Shown in pieces: positions 32,361 to 43,935 of a stretch of DNA of 64,000 bases. Both the position numbers and the translations under genes were made by a program. The notes under the pieces are model-generated. The model was not told the origin of the DNA and searched no databases. It was given only the letters and a program-made list of their open reading frames with translations. Origin of the DNA: Echinarachnius parma (taxonomy: Eukaryota > Echinodermata > Echinoidea > Clypeasteroida > Echinarachniidae). The first letter of the stretch is position 1. Each line of letters starts with the position of its first letter. The DNA is taken from NCBI GenBank assembly GCA_037951105.1, contig JBAMJV010009330.1, positions 1-64,000 of the forward strand, given 5' to 3'.

Positions 32361-33774
32361 AGAGCAGCGATTGCCGCGTGAATAACATCGAAAGGTGGAT
32401 ATTATAAAGGCAATAAATCGCAAATACAGCCAACGAAACCACGAACGTCGTGTGATGGCGCTGTTCGAAATTAACGGCACAGAAATACAATATAAATACT
32501 AGAACCCCAACTGAATAAGCGTATAGCGTTTTAACCACAGAGATAGGCCACACCTTTATCAGCAAGTTTTTGAAAATACGCACCGAATGTCATGCAAATG
32601 AGGTAGTACGTCAGATTTTTTTCATTTGAATAAATTATCAGACGTGGATTCATTGGATAAATTAACACATTACGCAAAAAGCTAAAGTAATTACGCATTG
32701 CGCACTTGCAGTTGCCATGTCATTTAAACACGCACTTCTCAGCAAAATTGCGCTTCATAATACCAAAGACGCTTAAGTATTCTAATTCATCTCTATTATT
32801 TTAATTACGCGCAGTACTAACAGTTACGCGATGTCATGTATTTAATTGCGCACAGTCAAGAAACAGGGGATTTCCCTACTAGGATCAAAATATTGTTTTT
32901 CATTGTGACGTCATAACAGAGGCATACCATGAATTCGTGCGTGATAATTGTGAAGTTCGCGCCCGCGCATTATTATGAATGAATTTACGCTAATATTACC
33001 ATGGCAGCCAGTCGAATTAACATAACAATCGGTGGTTCTCTTCATTAAACATTTGACCAACTTCCATTTTGAGTTGGGGGATTAACGGTCACCGTATTTT
33101 TTTGAAAGTGGCGCTGAATTTCCAAAAAATTGGATGATTGGATTTAATCTGTATTTCACACATTTTAGGGTCTAAAATTACCTTCATAGCAATTTTATGT
33201 TCTGAAAGGGCACTAAAAATGTCACAAATAATAATAAGAGCAAAAACCATGCACTTTGAAGGCCGTTGCACTCTTAAACAAGAACTCATCTTGACCTTTA
33301 AAGCAGAATTGAATGGAATTACGATATAATTATAATACTAAATAGTGTCAATGTGCCATGTGTGTGGTTCTATGAATATGGGTCCGGGTTTTACTACCAG
33401 CGTGATGACGATGTCCATTTATTCATGTGGCACTGTTCATACAAATTATAACCAAACTTTAACATACATGTTAATTTTCTGACTCGGATTAGAGTCTTGT
33501 AAATAAATTAACTTGTTATTCATTGTTACATTCAACAATTTGGACTCTACATTGATTTATTTAACTAGTCTGGTAAAACACAGCGGGCGTCAATCAGAGC
33601 GTCTAGCGCTAGAATGCCGACAGTAAAATATGTCAGTAATAATGTGAAAGAGACCATGAAAGCGCTAGATTTTTCGATCTAGCCAATATGATGATAGCGA
33701 AGCCAAATTAGAATTGGGGTGATTATTGTGCTTATTGATAGTTATAAATAAGACAATAGTGGAAGGTCACTCAC
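32361..33774. other. AT-rich intergenic DNA
   Basis: No coding or repeat structure recognised. Confidence 0.4.
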
Positions 33775-33990
33775 CGATATTCTGAAAGTAGTTGACTCTC
33801 CTTGGTGCAGCTGACATGTTGATTAGCCAGTAAAATACTCGTATTTCGTAGGTGAAAATTAGAACACTCCAGTTTCGTAGCTCTCGGTTATATATATATA
33901 TTAAGACCATCGATATACACCACTGGATACAGCGTGCTGTACACTGCCGCATTTACCACGGCGCTGAAGCCGCCGCACAAAACCGGAAGT
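33775..33990 (-). CDS. probable first exon of a housekeeping-type gene (MSAAPRRVNYFQNIG..)
   Basis: On the minus strand an ETS motif ACTTCCGG (33990-33983) lies about 170 bp upstream of ATG at 33817. Fourteen codons MSAAPRRVNYFQNI follow, then a Gly codon split by the strong donor G|GTGAGT (33774). The ETS-to-ATG distance, GC-rich leader and donor suit a short first exon. Later exons should lie at lower coordinates but are not recognised, and I do not know the protein. Without them this could still be chance. Confidence 0.45.
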
Positions 33991-34420
33991 AGTTAAAAGT
34001 ACTCTCATCCATTGCGCATGTCGATATACGCGTGTATTGTAAATGTGTGTAAATAGTGCGAGCAGATTGAATTGTTTATGTTCGTACACAAAAAATAACT
34101 GTCAATTTAATTTGTAATTATCAGGGATGCCAGTTTTAAGATAGTTGTATGAATACAGACCCTGGTCACTTTAAATACCAGGCTCATTCCGAGTCATTTT
34201 ACACACAAATGTGGTACTATTAATTCAATATTCTATGCCCAGCGCCTTGCTTATTATTTTGTTTTCTTTTTGTATTAATTACCCCTCTTTTTGGCGGGGG
34301 ATAGGGGAGGAGGGGGATGGGTTGAGACAAAACTATTACAACGAATGTCGTAATAATAATACTAATAATATTTTTTATACATGTTATACAGAAGGGAGGA
34401 AAATGTTTGAATACTTTAGT

Positions 34421-34626
34421 ACCGTAAACCAGGGTGACTTTGGCCGCAGGGGTGACTTAGGCCACTTTTTGAGATGAATGTATTTTCATCAAGCCTCACT
34501 TTATAGAACAAATTTCAAATGTATTCTTATAGGGTTATGTATAGAATCAGAAATTAGTTCTAAACAGTAAGACTTGATGAAAATACATCCTTCTCAAAAA
34601 ATGGCAAAAGTCACCCTGGTTTACGG
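34421..34626. mobile_element. ~206 bp MITE with ~60 bp inverted ends, TA-flanked
   Basis: Left end ACCGTAAACCAGGGTGACTT, right end AAGTCACCCTGGTTTACGGT (a few mismatches), with further pairing of TGTATTTTCATCAAG against CTTGATGAAAATACA. TA borders both ends. Confidence 0.85.
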
Positions 34627-34859
34627 TAGCATGTATTATACATGATTCATGTTGCTCCTCAATAATTGACTGAACATTGGGCAATATGTGTGTGTTTTTT
34701 TTTTTTACCAATTGTTATTCTAAAATCACAATCAATCATATTATATATCATCACATTTCTCATTTCCCCATCCCCCATTTTTATTCTCAATTGATCTAAT
34801 TCCCTCTTTTCACTTGGCAAAGCTGACTTAATTACCAAATCGCACACATGACACCAAAG

Positions 34860-34930
34860 TACACATGACACACACACACACACACGCAGAAACATGCAAG
34901 CAAATACAAATGATACAATATAAACAAACA
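34860..34930 (+). repeat. (CA)n stretch
   Basis: Short imperfect ACAC microsatellite. Confidence 0.7.
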
Positions 34931-34942
34931 CATATAGGTCCC

Positions 34943-35100
34943 GTTGCAGAAAGAGATCAATTCAAATGTAATTTACAATGGATTGTAAGTCAGAACTTTG
35001 CACGTTTCAACCAATCAGATTTGTGCATTGCTGCATATTCAGAATACATGATCTGACTTACAATTAATTGTAACAGACAATCGATAGCATCTCTTTACAA
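34943..35100. mobile_element. fold-back MITE (GTTGCAGAAAG family), copy 1
   Basis: Begins GTTGCAGAAAGAGATC and ends GATAGCATCTCTTTACAA, with an internal inverted pair TTGTAAGTCAGA/TCTGACTTACAA. Related in layout and motifs (GTTGCAGAAA, CATCTGATTGG-like centre) to 47679..47839. Confidence 0.6.
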
Positions 35101-36511
35101 ATAAAGAAGCAATTCGCACTGTCATATAAAATATAATTACAACTGTTGTTGTTTTCTATTTCTGAGTCAATAAATATGCATATGTTAATTTCATATAACA
35201 TATAATGCAGCAGCCAAAGCCAGTTATACAATTCGATACATGTACTTTATATACACGTTCATGTAATTAATACTTGATCTTCAAAAGCTTAATTTCCCTG
35301 TATTGAAACTCCAAAGAATAAAGAAACCTAGATCTTGATTTCACATAATACATGGCATAAAAATAGACACACATCTTCCCTTTACCATGTTTACAAATCT
35401 CCCGAAACTCCTTTCTGGTTCAAAACATAGTGATGGCTGATGCTACTTTTGAGGTTTGACAGATGTCTAATGTGTCGATAAGCCATAAGGTATAGGTTAC
35501 ATGTGCTCGCTTTCATGCATTTGATCAGAAAATCCAGCAATAAATAATATGTCAAATAGTTCTTTCACTACATTTTAACATTGTACATACACAATGAAGT
35601 GGTTTGAGCTTTCAGGTACACAAACTTCAACTAACTTTTACAATATAAATACATTTACTAGGAATTATAAAAAACAAAAAACAAAACGATTTTTATAAAT
35701 TCTCCTAACATGAAATATTTCATGGCAAAACAAAATTAACACATGTAGTAGGGTGTCTTACTACACTATTTTGCTCTATAGCTCGATCACTGTAAAACTG
35801 TTTTGAGGAGTCAATCATACACACTTTGAGCGTTATTTAATTATGCTATTATCATTGAGCTGTATTTATAGAAGTTGATGGCGATGAAACGCTAATCTAA
35901 AAGACTCAGAATGCAATTAATTACAGTACACAATATCTTTTACGCCCATACACGGCCTCACGGTGTGGCGCTTGGGCACGCTTAGAGACTTAAATGTATT
36001 GTTTGTGATTATGCGCTATATAAAAACGGTTTATTATTATTGTACTATTGGGCACGAGTTCAACTATTACTATAATATTATATAAATGTCTCCATTCAAT
36101 TAAGGAAACTTTTTAAAATCATTTTTCATTACCCTGTTACCATAAGCTGGCATGATGATTGTTACGATATACGTCTATGACACGCCATGAAAAGGTACGC
36201 AATTGCACATAAATGAACCCCGGAGTTGAGCTGATGCGAGTTGAATTTATGCTGCTGCCTGGCTTCAACTTCAAGTCAAATATATCTGGCGCTGCTGCTG
36301 TATCCATCCTAGAATGCAGTCGATGGCTAGTGAGAAGAGGCATCTCATCAGGAATCTAAGTAAGAGAGAAAAGAACAGATCAGATGTTTAGTTTTACATG
36401 CAAGGCCAGCCAAGGAAAAGGACAAGTAAGCTGAGCACTTTTGACAAAATGTGTATTTAATTTCAGAATTTATAGACCAAACTATCAATACCAAACTATG
36501 ATTTTAAAATC
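35101..36511. other. AT-rich intergenic DNA, no gene seen
   Basis: No convincing exon. Around 35945-36030 is GCCTCACGGTGTGGCGCTTGGGCACG then TTATGCGCTATATAAAAACG, a phrase typical of dispersed repeats, but its limits are unclear. Confidence 0.4.
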
Positions 36512-37077
36512 TTAAAGGGATAGTTGAGTTTTGGTATAGAGGGCGCTATACAAAATAATTGTTGAGATAATGAAAAACTGAGTGTCAAATTTAAAAGAGC
36601 ATACAATTTTAATGGCAGAATAAACTTTATTTGATCAAAATCGGTTCAGAAACGGCTGAAATATCCATAAACATTTGTAATAAATGTGGGGCCCCACAAG
36701 TATTAAATGATTTTGAACCAGCCGTTAAAATTCGTTTTAAAATGCTTCCTCTTTTCAAAAATGTTCAAAAGAGGTTTTTAGATAGTTGTTGATTATCTCT
36801 CTATCTAATCACTATTTCAATTAAACATCACATGCACCATATTTTCTTTAAAATGGTTTAAACAAATGCGTGTTTTGAAAGCGCCCTCTTTAGTTTAAAC
36901 AGCTCTTTTTGAATGATAACATGCTTTTTACTTAGTCGTTTGTAATGTTTTTATTCCTTTTGAGCATGATGGAGTTCTAACTATTAGTTTGTAGTGTAAT
37001 GGTGCAGGTTTTGGTTACTAAAATTCAGTTTGACTAAAAACTGTACTCTCTCTACCAGAACTCAACTATCCCTTTAA
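36512..37077. mobile_element. TTAA MITE family B, copy 7
   Basis: TTAAAGGGATAGTTGAGTTT at the left, CAGAACTCAACTATCCCTTTAA at the right. Complete 566 bp copy and a good reference for the family. Confidence 0.92.
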
Positions 37078-37659
37078 AATTAGATTTAGCCACAATGACA
37101 TTGTCATTGATAGATGCAATATGCGCTATATGCCTACTAGTACTGTAGTAAGCTTTAATTTACATACAGTACTATGTATGACTCGAGGAAGGCTATCTAG
37201 AATGTAGATATAATCATTTGATATGCATACATTTATTTTGAATTTAAAAAATCAAATTCATGTGTTTGTAAAGTTAACTTGCCCTTTAACTTAGTTCGTA
37301 ACGTAGACAGATTGCGAAATAATTTATTAATTAATAATTGATACAAAATAACACCAAATGTTACATTGTAAAACATGCGACAAATAACAGAATTGATTCG
37401 TGAGAGCTTAAATAGAAATAAACGAGAGTTAAAACTCATATGTAAATTGTATACCACACAAGTGAAGAAATCTGCGTGATTCGCCAGTAAATTGCCCAGG
37501 TGCTTGAAAACATGACACAATTAATATAGTGGGGGCTCTTAGGTCATGGGGTGTGCACTTCCGGAAGAAAGTGTGAATTTTGGCACACAGATAGTTTAGA
37601 CCTTCCTCTACAAGAAATTTGATGGAATCAATTTTGCACGGCCCATTCTTGGCCCCCAT

Positions 37660-37890
37660 CTTGAATTTCAAAATGGCCGCCATATGGCACCCGTTTTCAT
37701 CAATATCTCAGCAACTAAAACAGCTAGAAAGTTATTTTGAGTGGCTTTACCCACATAATGGGGGCCAACGAATCACCTGAATCGAATATCAAGACTTCAA
37801 ATGGCAGCCATCTTGAATTTCAAAATGGCCGCCATCTGGCACCTGTTTTCATCAATATCTCAGCAACTAAAACAGCTAGAGAGTTACCAA
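37660..37890 (+). repeat. two ~150 bp tandem units with TTCAAAATGGCCGCCAT
   Basis: Both contain TTGAATTTCAAAATGGCCGC, TCATCAATATCTCAGCAACT and AAAACAGCTAGA. The shared TTCAAAATGGCCGCCAT also occurs at 23.43 kb. Confidence 0.8.
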
Positions 37891-38096
37891 TCAAGTATCA
37901 TTCAATTATAACTGTTAGTTTTTAATGATGACTGACAAGTTTTAGTTACTACAATTCTGCTTGACCAAAGCTGTATTTTGAATCAATGTATTTAATATAG
38001 TCATTTAATAAGCACACCTTCAGTTTGGTATTAGCAGTTCTGTACACGGTGTACCGTATAATTATAACAGATACATCATACTGAACGGCTCTTGCT
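37885..38096. repeat. copy of 8325..8492
   Basis: Matches from TTGACCAAAGCTGTATTTTG through ACACGGTGTACCGTATAATT to GAACGGCTCTTGCTTAA. At that point the first copy carries a family-A MITE and this one a different insertion. Confidence 0.85.
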
Positions 38097-38099
38097 TAA

Positions 38100-39299
38100 G
38101 CCCATAGGCGCCGGAAGTGGGGGGCAGGGGGGCGGCCGCCCCCCCCCCCCCCCCCAATCCAAAAAGTGGGGGGGCAAAACACAATTTTGCCCCCCAAAAA
38201 GCCCCCCCCCCCCTCCCCCAAAAATAAAAAAGAGTGGGAAAGACACAATCAAATGTATGAGCTAACGTTCAATTTTCGCTGCGCGCTTCGCGCGCGAACA
38301 TATTATCTCAGTTTGTTGTAAACACCTGATGAGAGTATAGACATTTTATTAATTTTTTGTTTAACTCTGATTCTAAATTTCCTTCACAGGAATGGCATGT
38401 AGTGCATCAAATTGCACCATTTCAAGTATATAAATGCAAAATCTTCCCCATGGGAGGGGGATATCTCCTCCCAAACCCTCCCCCTCTGGCTCTGCCCAAG
38501 CCCTCGGTCGCTTCGCTCCCTCGGGATTCATTATTGGCTGTAGGCCATGTTGTTGGATCATACATGCGCCATATGGTTTATGTTGGAACTGTGTATGACA
38601 CTAAATACAATATTTATGTGTGAGTTTGGGTGCGTCAATTATTTGTTTTCTTCGTGAAAAATATATAAAATCATAACACACTCCCCCAGATACAGTTAAT
38701 CTTGAGCCCGAATTTCCTATCTAGGTATGCACCAGATTGCACAATTTCAAGTCCATTAATGCAAAATCTTTCTTACCGTGGGAGGGGGATACCCCCTCCA
38801 AAACCCTCCCCCTCCCTTCCTGCCCCAGCCCTCAGGCGCTTCGCTCCCTCGGGACTCATTATTGGTGGTGTGTTGTTGGATCATACATAATGTTGCATAA
38901 TTATGGTTTATGTTGTTGTGTGTGTGTTTTGGGGGTACATATTTATTAGTGTGTCAATTATTTGTTTTCTACGTGAAAAATATATACAAATCATATCATG
39001 CTTTCCCAAATACAGCCGAATTTTCTATCTAGGTATGCACCAGATTGCACAATTTCAAGTCCAAAAATGCAAAAAAGCTCCCTACCGTGGGAGGGTGTCC
39101 CCCCTCCCCACCCCCCCCCCCCCCCCCCCGCTCAGTCGCTTCGCTCCCTCGCAATGTCTCACTCTCACATCTGGCTCAAAGTTGGCAACCCAGAGTGTGG
39201 TTGGGCATGAGCCCCTACACACACAAATTGTGAGCCCCCTTAGGGTTATGCCCCCCCCCCCCCCCCCCAATCCAAAACTGCTTCCGGCGCGCCTGCTTA
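38100..39299. mobile_element. ~1.2 kb C/G-rich element with GGCGCCGGAAG ends
   Basis: TGCTTAAGCC occurs at both borders (about 38093 and 39293) and could be a 10 bp target duplication. The inner edges are inverted: ATAGGCGCCGGAAGTGGGG against CTGCTTCCGGCGCGCC. Long poly(C) runs lie inside each end. No transposase. Not assigned to a superfamily. Confidence 0.6.
38370..39190 (+). repeat. ~310 bp tandem repeat, 2.7 units
   Basis: Units at about 38385, 38725 and 39030 share GCACCAGATTGCACAATTTC (or a variant), TGCAAAATCTTNC, GGGAGGGGGATA, CCTCCCC and CGCTTCGCTCCCTCGGGA. The third unit is truncated in poly(C). Confidence 0.85.
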
Positions 39300-39305
39300 A
39301 GCCTG

Positions 39306-39957
39306 CGTCACAAATCAAACGGAGTCCGGCCGAATTTGTAGATCGTCCGAGAGTCGCCGAAATTCAAATCCGCCAGGGAGTCGAACGTATGTTTCGCTTG
39401 ACATCTACGCTGTCACATATTGGACGGGGCTCGGGAGGCGCCCATTGAACATAAGTGATTATAAATCGAACGGGGCCCGTAGAAGCCGCCCGACGGCCGC
39501 CCGACGGCAGCCCGGCACCAGCACGGATCGCGCCTATAGCGCCTAATATGATTGATAATCATCTCTAAGCGCTTTACAATGATAATATTACCCCCGGTCA
39601 TATGATACAATGCAAACCTGCACACATTGTGTGCACCATCTCCACTCCCTGGGGAGCATTCCTTCCAAGTGGCTCATGGGCATTGAGAAGATCCTTCACA
39701 TTATAGGCGTTCACGTCCTACCGGGTCCCCATTTCTACACCTGGGTAGAGAGCAGCAATTGTGGATAAATTGTCTTGCTGAAGGACAAAGAGAGTGGGCA
39801 CTGATCACTGATGATCACTGATGTCCATAAGGGTTCGCCCTAGCTCCGTCCAATATGTGACAGGGAGCGAAACATACGCTCGACTTCCTGGCGGATTGAA
39901 ATTCGGCGACTCTCTGGAGATCTTTAAATTCGGGCGGAGTCCGTTTGATTTGTGACG
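39306..39957. mobile_element. ~650 bp element with ~120 bp terminal inverted repeats
   Basis: Left arm 39306..39431 and right arm 39841..39957 pair through CGTCACAAATCAAACGGA, GAGAGTCGCCGAA, ATCCGCCAGG, GTATGTTTCGCT and TCACATATTGGACGG. The interior contains TAGAGAGCAGCAATTGTGGA, a phrase common in dispersed repeats. It abuts the segmental duplication. Confidence 0.88.
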
Positions 39958-42040
39958 ATTGTCATGAGGGAGTACGGGTTTTTCGCCTGACAAGAAAAAA
40001 AAAATGGTCCTCACTAGTTTAGATGGCCTATAATCATCATTTATAATAGCCCATACATTATCTAATTTACTATTTTATGGTATCATTATATGTTTTGGGG
40101 CGATATTTGTTGTTCATTTTTCGCCTGGAAGTATGATTCTTTTCACGGGGGCACCTAGGGGCACAGCCCCCCCCCCCCCCCCATTGCTACGCCCCTGTTA
40201 GGGAAACCAGTACAATCATTTTAAAAATTGAGTATGTTGTTCACATTTTTTTTTGGGGGGGGGGGGGGGGGGTGGTGAATACGAGCATCACATAAATACG
40301 CAGTGTGAGGTCAGTTTAAGTGGAGTAAATAAGAATTTTAATATACACCAAATACTTTATACAGTACTTTACAAAACATTGTATCACAGTTTCAGGTAAC
40401 AATATTAACGATAATCCTCCATTGTCATCATAATATACAAATAAATGTTGTTACCGAGCCGTCGTTATTATACCATATTTATAATATATGCGTTCCATCA
40501 TCTGATTCGTAATCTAAACCATACAACTATGTATTATCTTGATGTTATATTTATTCAAAATTTTCCGTGAAGTTAAAGGGACTTAGTAAAATTGTCCAAA
40601 TCCACATAATTTACTTGTAACTCTCGTGGTTCTCTCATACCTCATCATATTCATATTAACAATAAAAGCACTGGACAGGTTTCGGTTTTTCAAATTTCCA
40701 TTTCGTTCAAAAGATAGTTATGATTGAAGTGTGTCTGTATGGAGTTGTCGACGGAATACTTTCATCCGTGTACAAAGTAAGTGCAATGATTTAGTGAATA
40801 TCACTTTGCTTTTTTGCTCACATCTCAGCCATAAAACATCCAATTAACGTCAAAATTTCACACATTACTTTGTGGACATATCAAATCACACTAGTACACA
40901 TTTTGATTAATCATTCATCTCCTTTTGCGCTTGTCAACAAATTTACTAGATCCCTTTAATTCATATGATTTACTTCTTAATTTTGTATTCATTATTTCAC
41001 CGTTCAAAATACATGGAAGCCTCATTAATATGTACATAAAACTTATATAAATATGTTGAGTTATACAAATGATAATAAATCGTCAATATGCAGATTCGCT
41101 TTTCATATTTATGTTCTGTTTTCGAAACAGTTTCAAAATGTTCTTAATGTCATAGTTAAATCGATGGTTAAAAAAGGAAAAAAGAATAAACAATTTATTG
41201 TTAACATTTACACCATTGTAAGGGTTGTGACACGAAACTACATTTTGTGGAATACAGTATAAACAAAAACAAAAGTTAAAAGGAAGCTAAAAACAGAATA
41301 AATAAGGTACACATAATACCATATTAAACAACAATATTTAGTCCATACGTGAACAATCGCGAATCAAGATATACAACCTGTTAATGTACAAAATGTCTTT
41401 CTTAAAAATGTATGCTATCGATAGACTGTCACATAGATAACACATAACACAAAACGTACGAAAATAGAAATGCAAATATACACAAATACATTAAATATAT
41501 TATAATTGACATAAACTTACACTTATGATAAGCATTACACCACGTACATGTGTACAATGAATACAATGTGATAGCTAAAAACGTTTTCCAAACGTTGTCA
41601 TCGTACGACAGTTTTCTTAAAATGAATTGGGATAAATTTTGTCTATTTTATTGAAGAAATATATATATATACAGAGTCATTACACACAGTTGTAAAACCG
41701 TACCGGGTTGCAGAAACCGATTTTAAATCGACATATAATTCTCAATATAGCCTAATCATAGATGCCAAATTTTCAACGTAAATTAATTTAAAGTTGCAAT
41801 CCAATTACTTAACTGATTACAAGTGTTGAGTACAAGTCAGTTACTTGTTATTAAACCGTTTTAATAAACACAAAATTAAAAAAAACTGTTTTGGGTAGTT
41901 GAGTTAGTAGTTTGAACCAGTTTAATTTTGTTTAAATAACACAATGTAGTGTTTGAATGTGTCAATCAGTGCATGTTTAAAATGTAATCACAGTTTAGAT
42001 ATGAGGTAGAAAAGTATTAAAGCGTTGCTTGTGTTTTATG
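39957..42040. repeat. segmental duplication, copy 2 (pairs with 9256..11833)
   Basis: Direct orientation, about 30.7 kb from copy 1. It lacks the two insertions seen there. The left boundary falls exactly at the end of the 39306..39957 element. Confidence 0.9.
40573..40959. mobile_element. TTAA MITE family A, copy 6
   Basis: Counterpart of 9885..10181 inside the segmental duplication but about 90 bp longer, so the other copy has an internal deletion. Confidence 0.88.
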
Positions 42041-42155
42041 AATGTGTGTGTGTATGTATGTGTGTGTGTATGTATGTATACATGTATGTGTGTGTCTATA
42101 TTTATGTATGCATGTGTGAATGTGTGTGTGTGTGTGTGCGTGCGTGTGTGTGATT
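42041..42155 (+). repeat. (TG)n / (TATG)n microsatellite
   Basis: Mixed TGTG and TATG repeats at the right edge of the segmental duplication. Confidence 0.9.
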
Positions 42156-43152
42156 CGATTTAATTTTATTTTAAAAGTTTGCCGGTGACTTATTTACCCA
42201 ATCATTACCCGGAAAATCATACCTATATTTTTGGTCAAATAATGCTAAGAAAAAGTACAATGATATAATTAATTATATCATTCTTTACACTGAAAGTTCC
42301 CAAAATACGGTACAAGAACATAAATACACGTACATGACAAAACAAAAACGATGTTCTTCGGGTAATTTATACGTGGGTTAATATGTTTCTATTGTCATAC
42401 GTTACAAAAAGACGTCTATCCATCACGGGTTTATCCAGTATTTATTTTCTTGTTTCTTTGCTTTCTTTCTTTTTGAGCATCGAAATAATGCCACAGTTTA
42501 GAAATAAAATGCAAATGCACATCTTAAAAATTTATTGTTTAGAAATTGTCAATTCCAAAACCTAGTATATATATATTTAGTCAGATATCATATACTAGCT
42601 GATTTTGGCCATACTAATCGGTCTATATTGGAAGGTCAAAATAGTTTGTAACTATAACTAGTGAACATTACAATAATACAAACATAATGTTGTAGGTTCG
42701 TTTACATATATAATAATATTATACACTGTCATATAAAACCCATCATATGATTTGAGAGAAACTCATAATATAATGTACAACAGCGAAAATATAATTTACA
42801 ACACTAATAACCTTATTTCAGACTTGGCTCGAATCGCCAATACACTTAGCTTGGGCGGGCTTGAACTTTATGGCCCATTTATATAGAACGGTTTAGAGCT
42901 TGTTCTAAAAAAAGGATTTTCAGGGGTTATCACAACTTGAACCGTTATAGATAAGATGTAGACAGGGATATTTAGTTATGTAAATAGTATTAGGTACCAT
43001 GGGTACGTAACGGGCCTATAGTCTGAAATGTACAAACTCATTTTCCTCTGGACAGTAGTATAATTGTTGTTCGTTGGCATGTACCATTTTTATATAGTGC
43101 ACCATTCACAACAGTATAAAGATGAGGTTGTCGGAAATGCACGTTCACTAAT
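42156..43152. other. non-coding interval
   Basis: AT-rich, with no exon or repeat recognised. Confidence 0.4.
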
Positions 43153-43386
43153 TAGTCAAGATTATTGGCTATTTCATCGTTTGTTGTATCCCCAATACCA
43201 TGGAATACCATGAAAACTATCGCTGGTTTGCTTTGCTCGAGAGAGGGCGCACAATTTATCAGCCGAACCAGCGATAATAATTATAGTTTCGCTGATAAAT
43301 TGTACGCCCTCTCTTGAGCTTAGCACAGCAGTCGGATTTACGTATTGGGGATATAAACAAACGATACAATGACCGAATCTTGACTA
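43153..43386. mobile_element. ~234 bp hairpin element
   Basis: Ends TAGTCAAGATT and AATCTTGACTA. Inner pairing includes TATCCCCAATA/TATTGGGGATA and GAGAGAGGGCGCACAATTTA against TAAATTGTACGCCCTCTC. It lies downstream of the TGF-beta gene. Confidence 0.88.
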
Positions 43387-43746
43387 GTCCATAACTCTTT
43401 AAAGTCGGTTTATAACATGAAAAGCCGCACATGTTGATCCGTCTATACCGTAAGAGTGATGTCGCTTTTCTGCTTCTTTTGCAGCAGCGAACGCTATAGT
43501 AAGCTACCGGTCTGTATTCTACGATCCCGCAATATAAAGGTCAAAGTTACGTCGCTTATCTGCTTCCAGTTCGCTGAAATGCTCTCTCCGCCAAGCTGGG
43601 ATATCGAGGGCTACCACTGAAGAGAAGACCATAGTACAAATACTTGGAGGTTAATCCATTACTCCATCCATTCTTGTTCAGAGCACATGTCCATATTTCG
43701 TTCCTTCGCTAGTTTGTTTGTTTTATTGTTTTGTAATTTAAAGGAC

Positions 43747-43935
43747 TCATAGGCAGTAGCACGACTTGACGATCATGTCGTTGAACTTCTTCAGGATGAC
43801 GTCATTGTCTTTGTTCTGGTAGAGGATGTTGAGGGGTTCCATCTTCTCCGGGACGCAGCAGGGACTCGGGACCTTCTGGACCCTGAGTGCCTGGATGACG
43901 CTCTGGACGATGGCGTGATTCGATGGTCGCAGATC
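43747..43935 (-). CDS. BMP3/GDF10-like gene, functional terminal exon
   Basis: The acceptor TTGTTCAAACAG precedes GATCTGCGACCATCGAAT, in phase 0 with the upstream exon. Sixty-two codons encode the C-terminal half of the cystine knot and end with Cys-Tyr-Cys-Leu and TGA. It is the only one of nine related copies that keeps the CC and CxC cysteines. Confidence 0.92.
   Translation of the reverse strand, partial: DLRPSNHAIVQSVIQALRVQKVPSPCCVPEKMEPLNILYQNKDNDVILKKFNDMIVKSCYCL

Noticed and set aside
38903-39448. 181-codon proline-rich plus-strand open frame
   Set aside because: It crosses poly(C) tracts, the end of one transposable element and the start of another.
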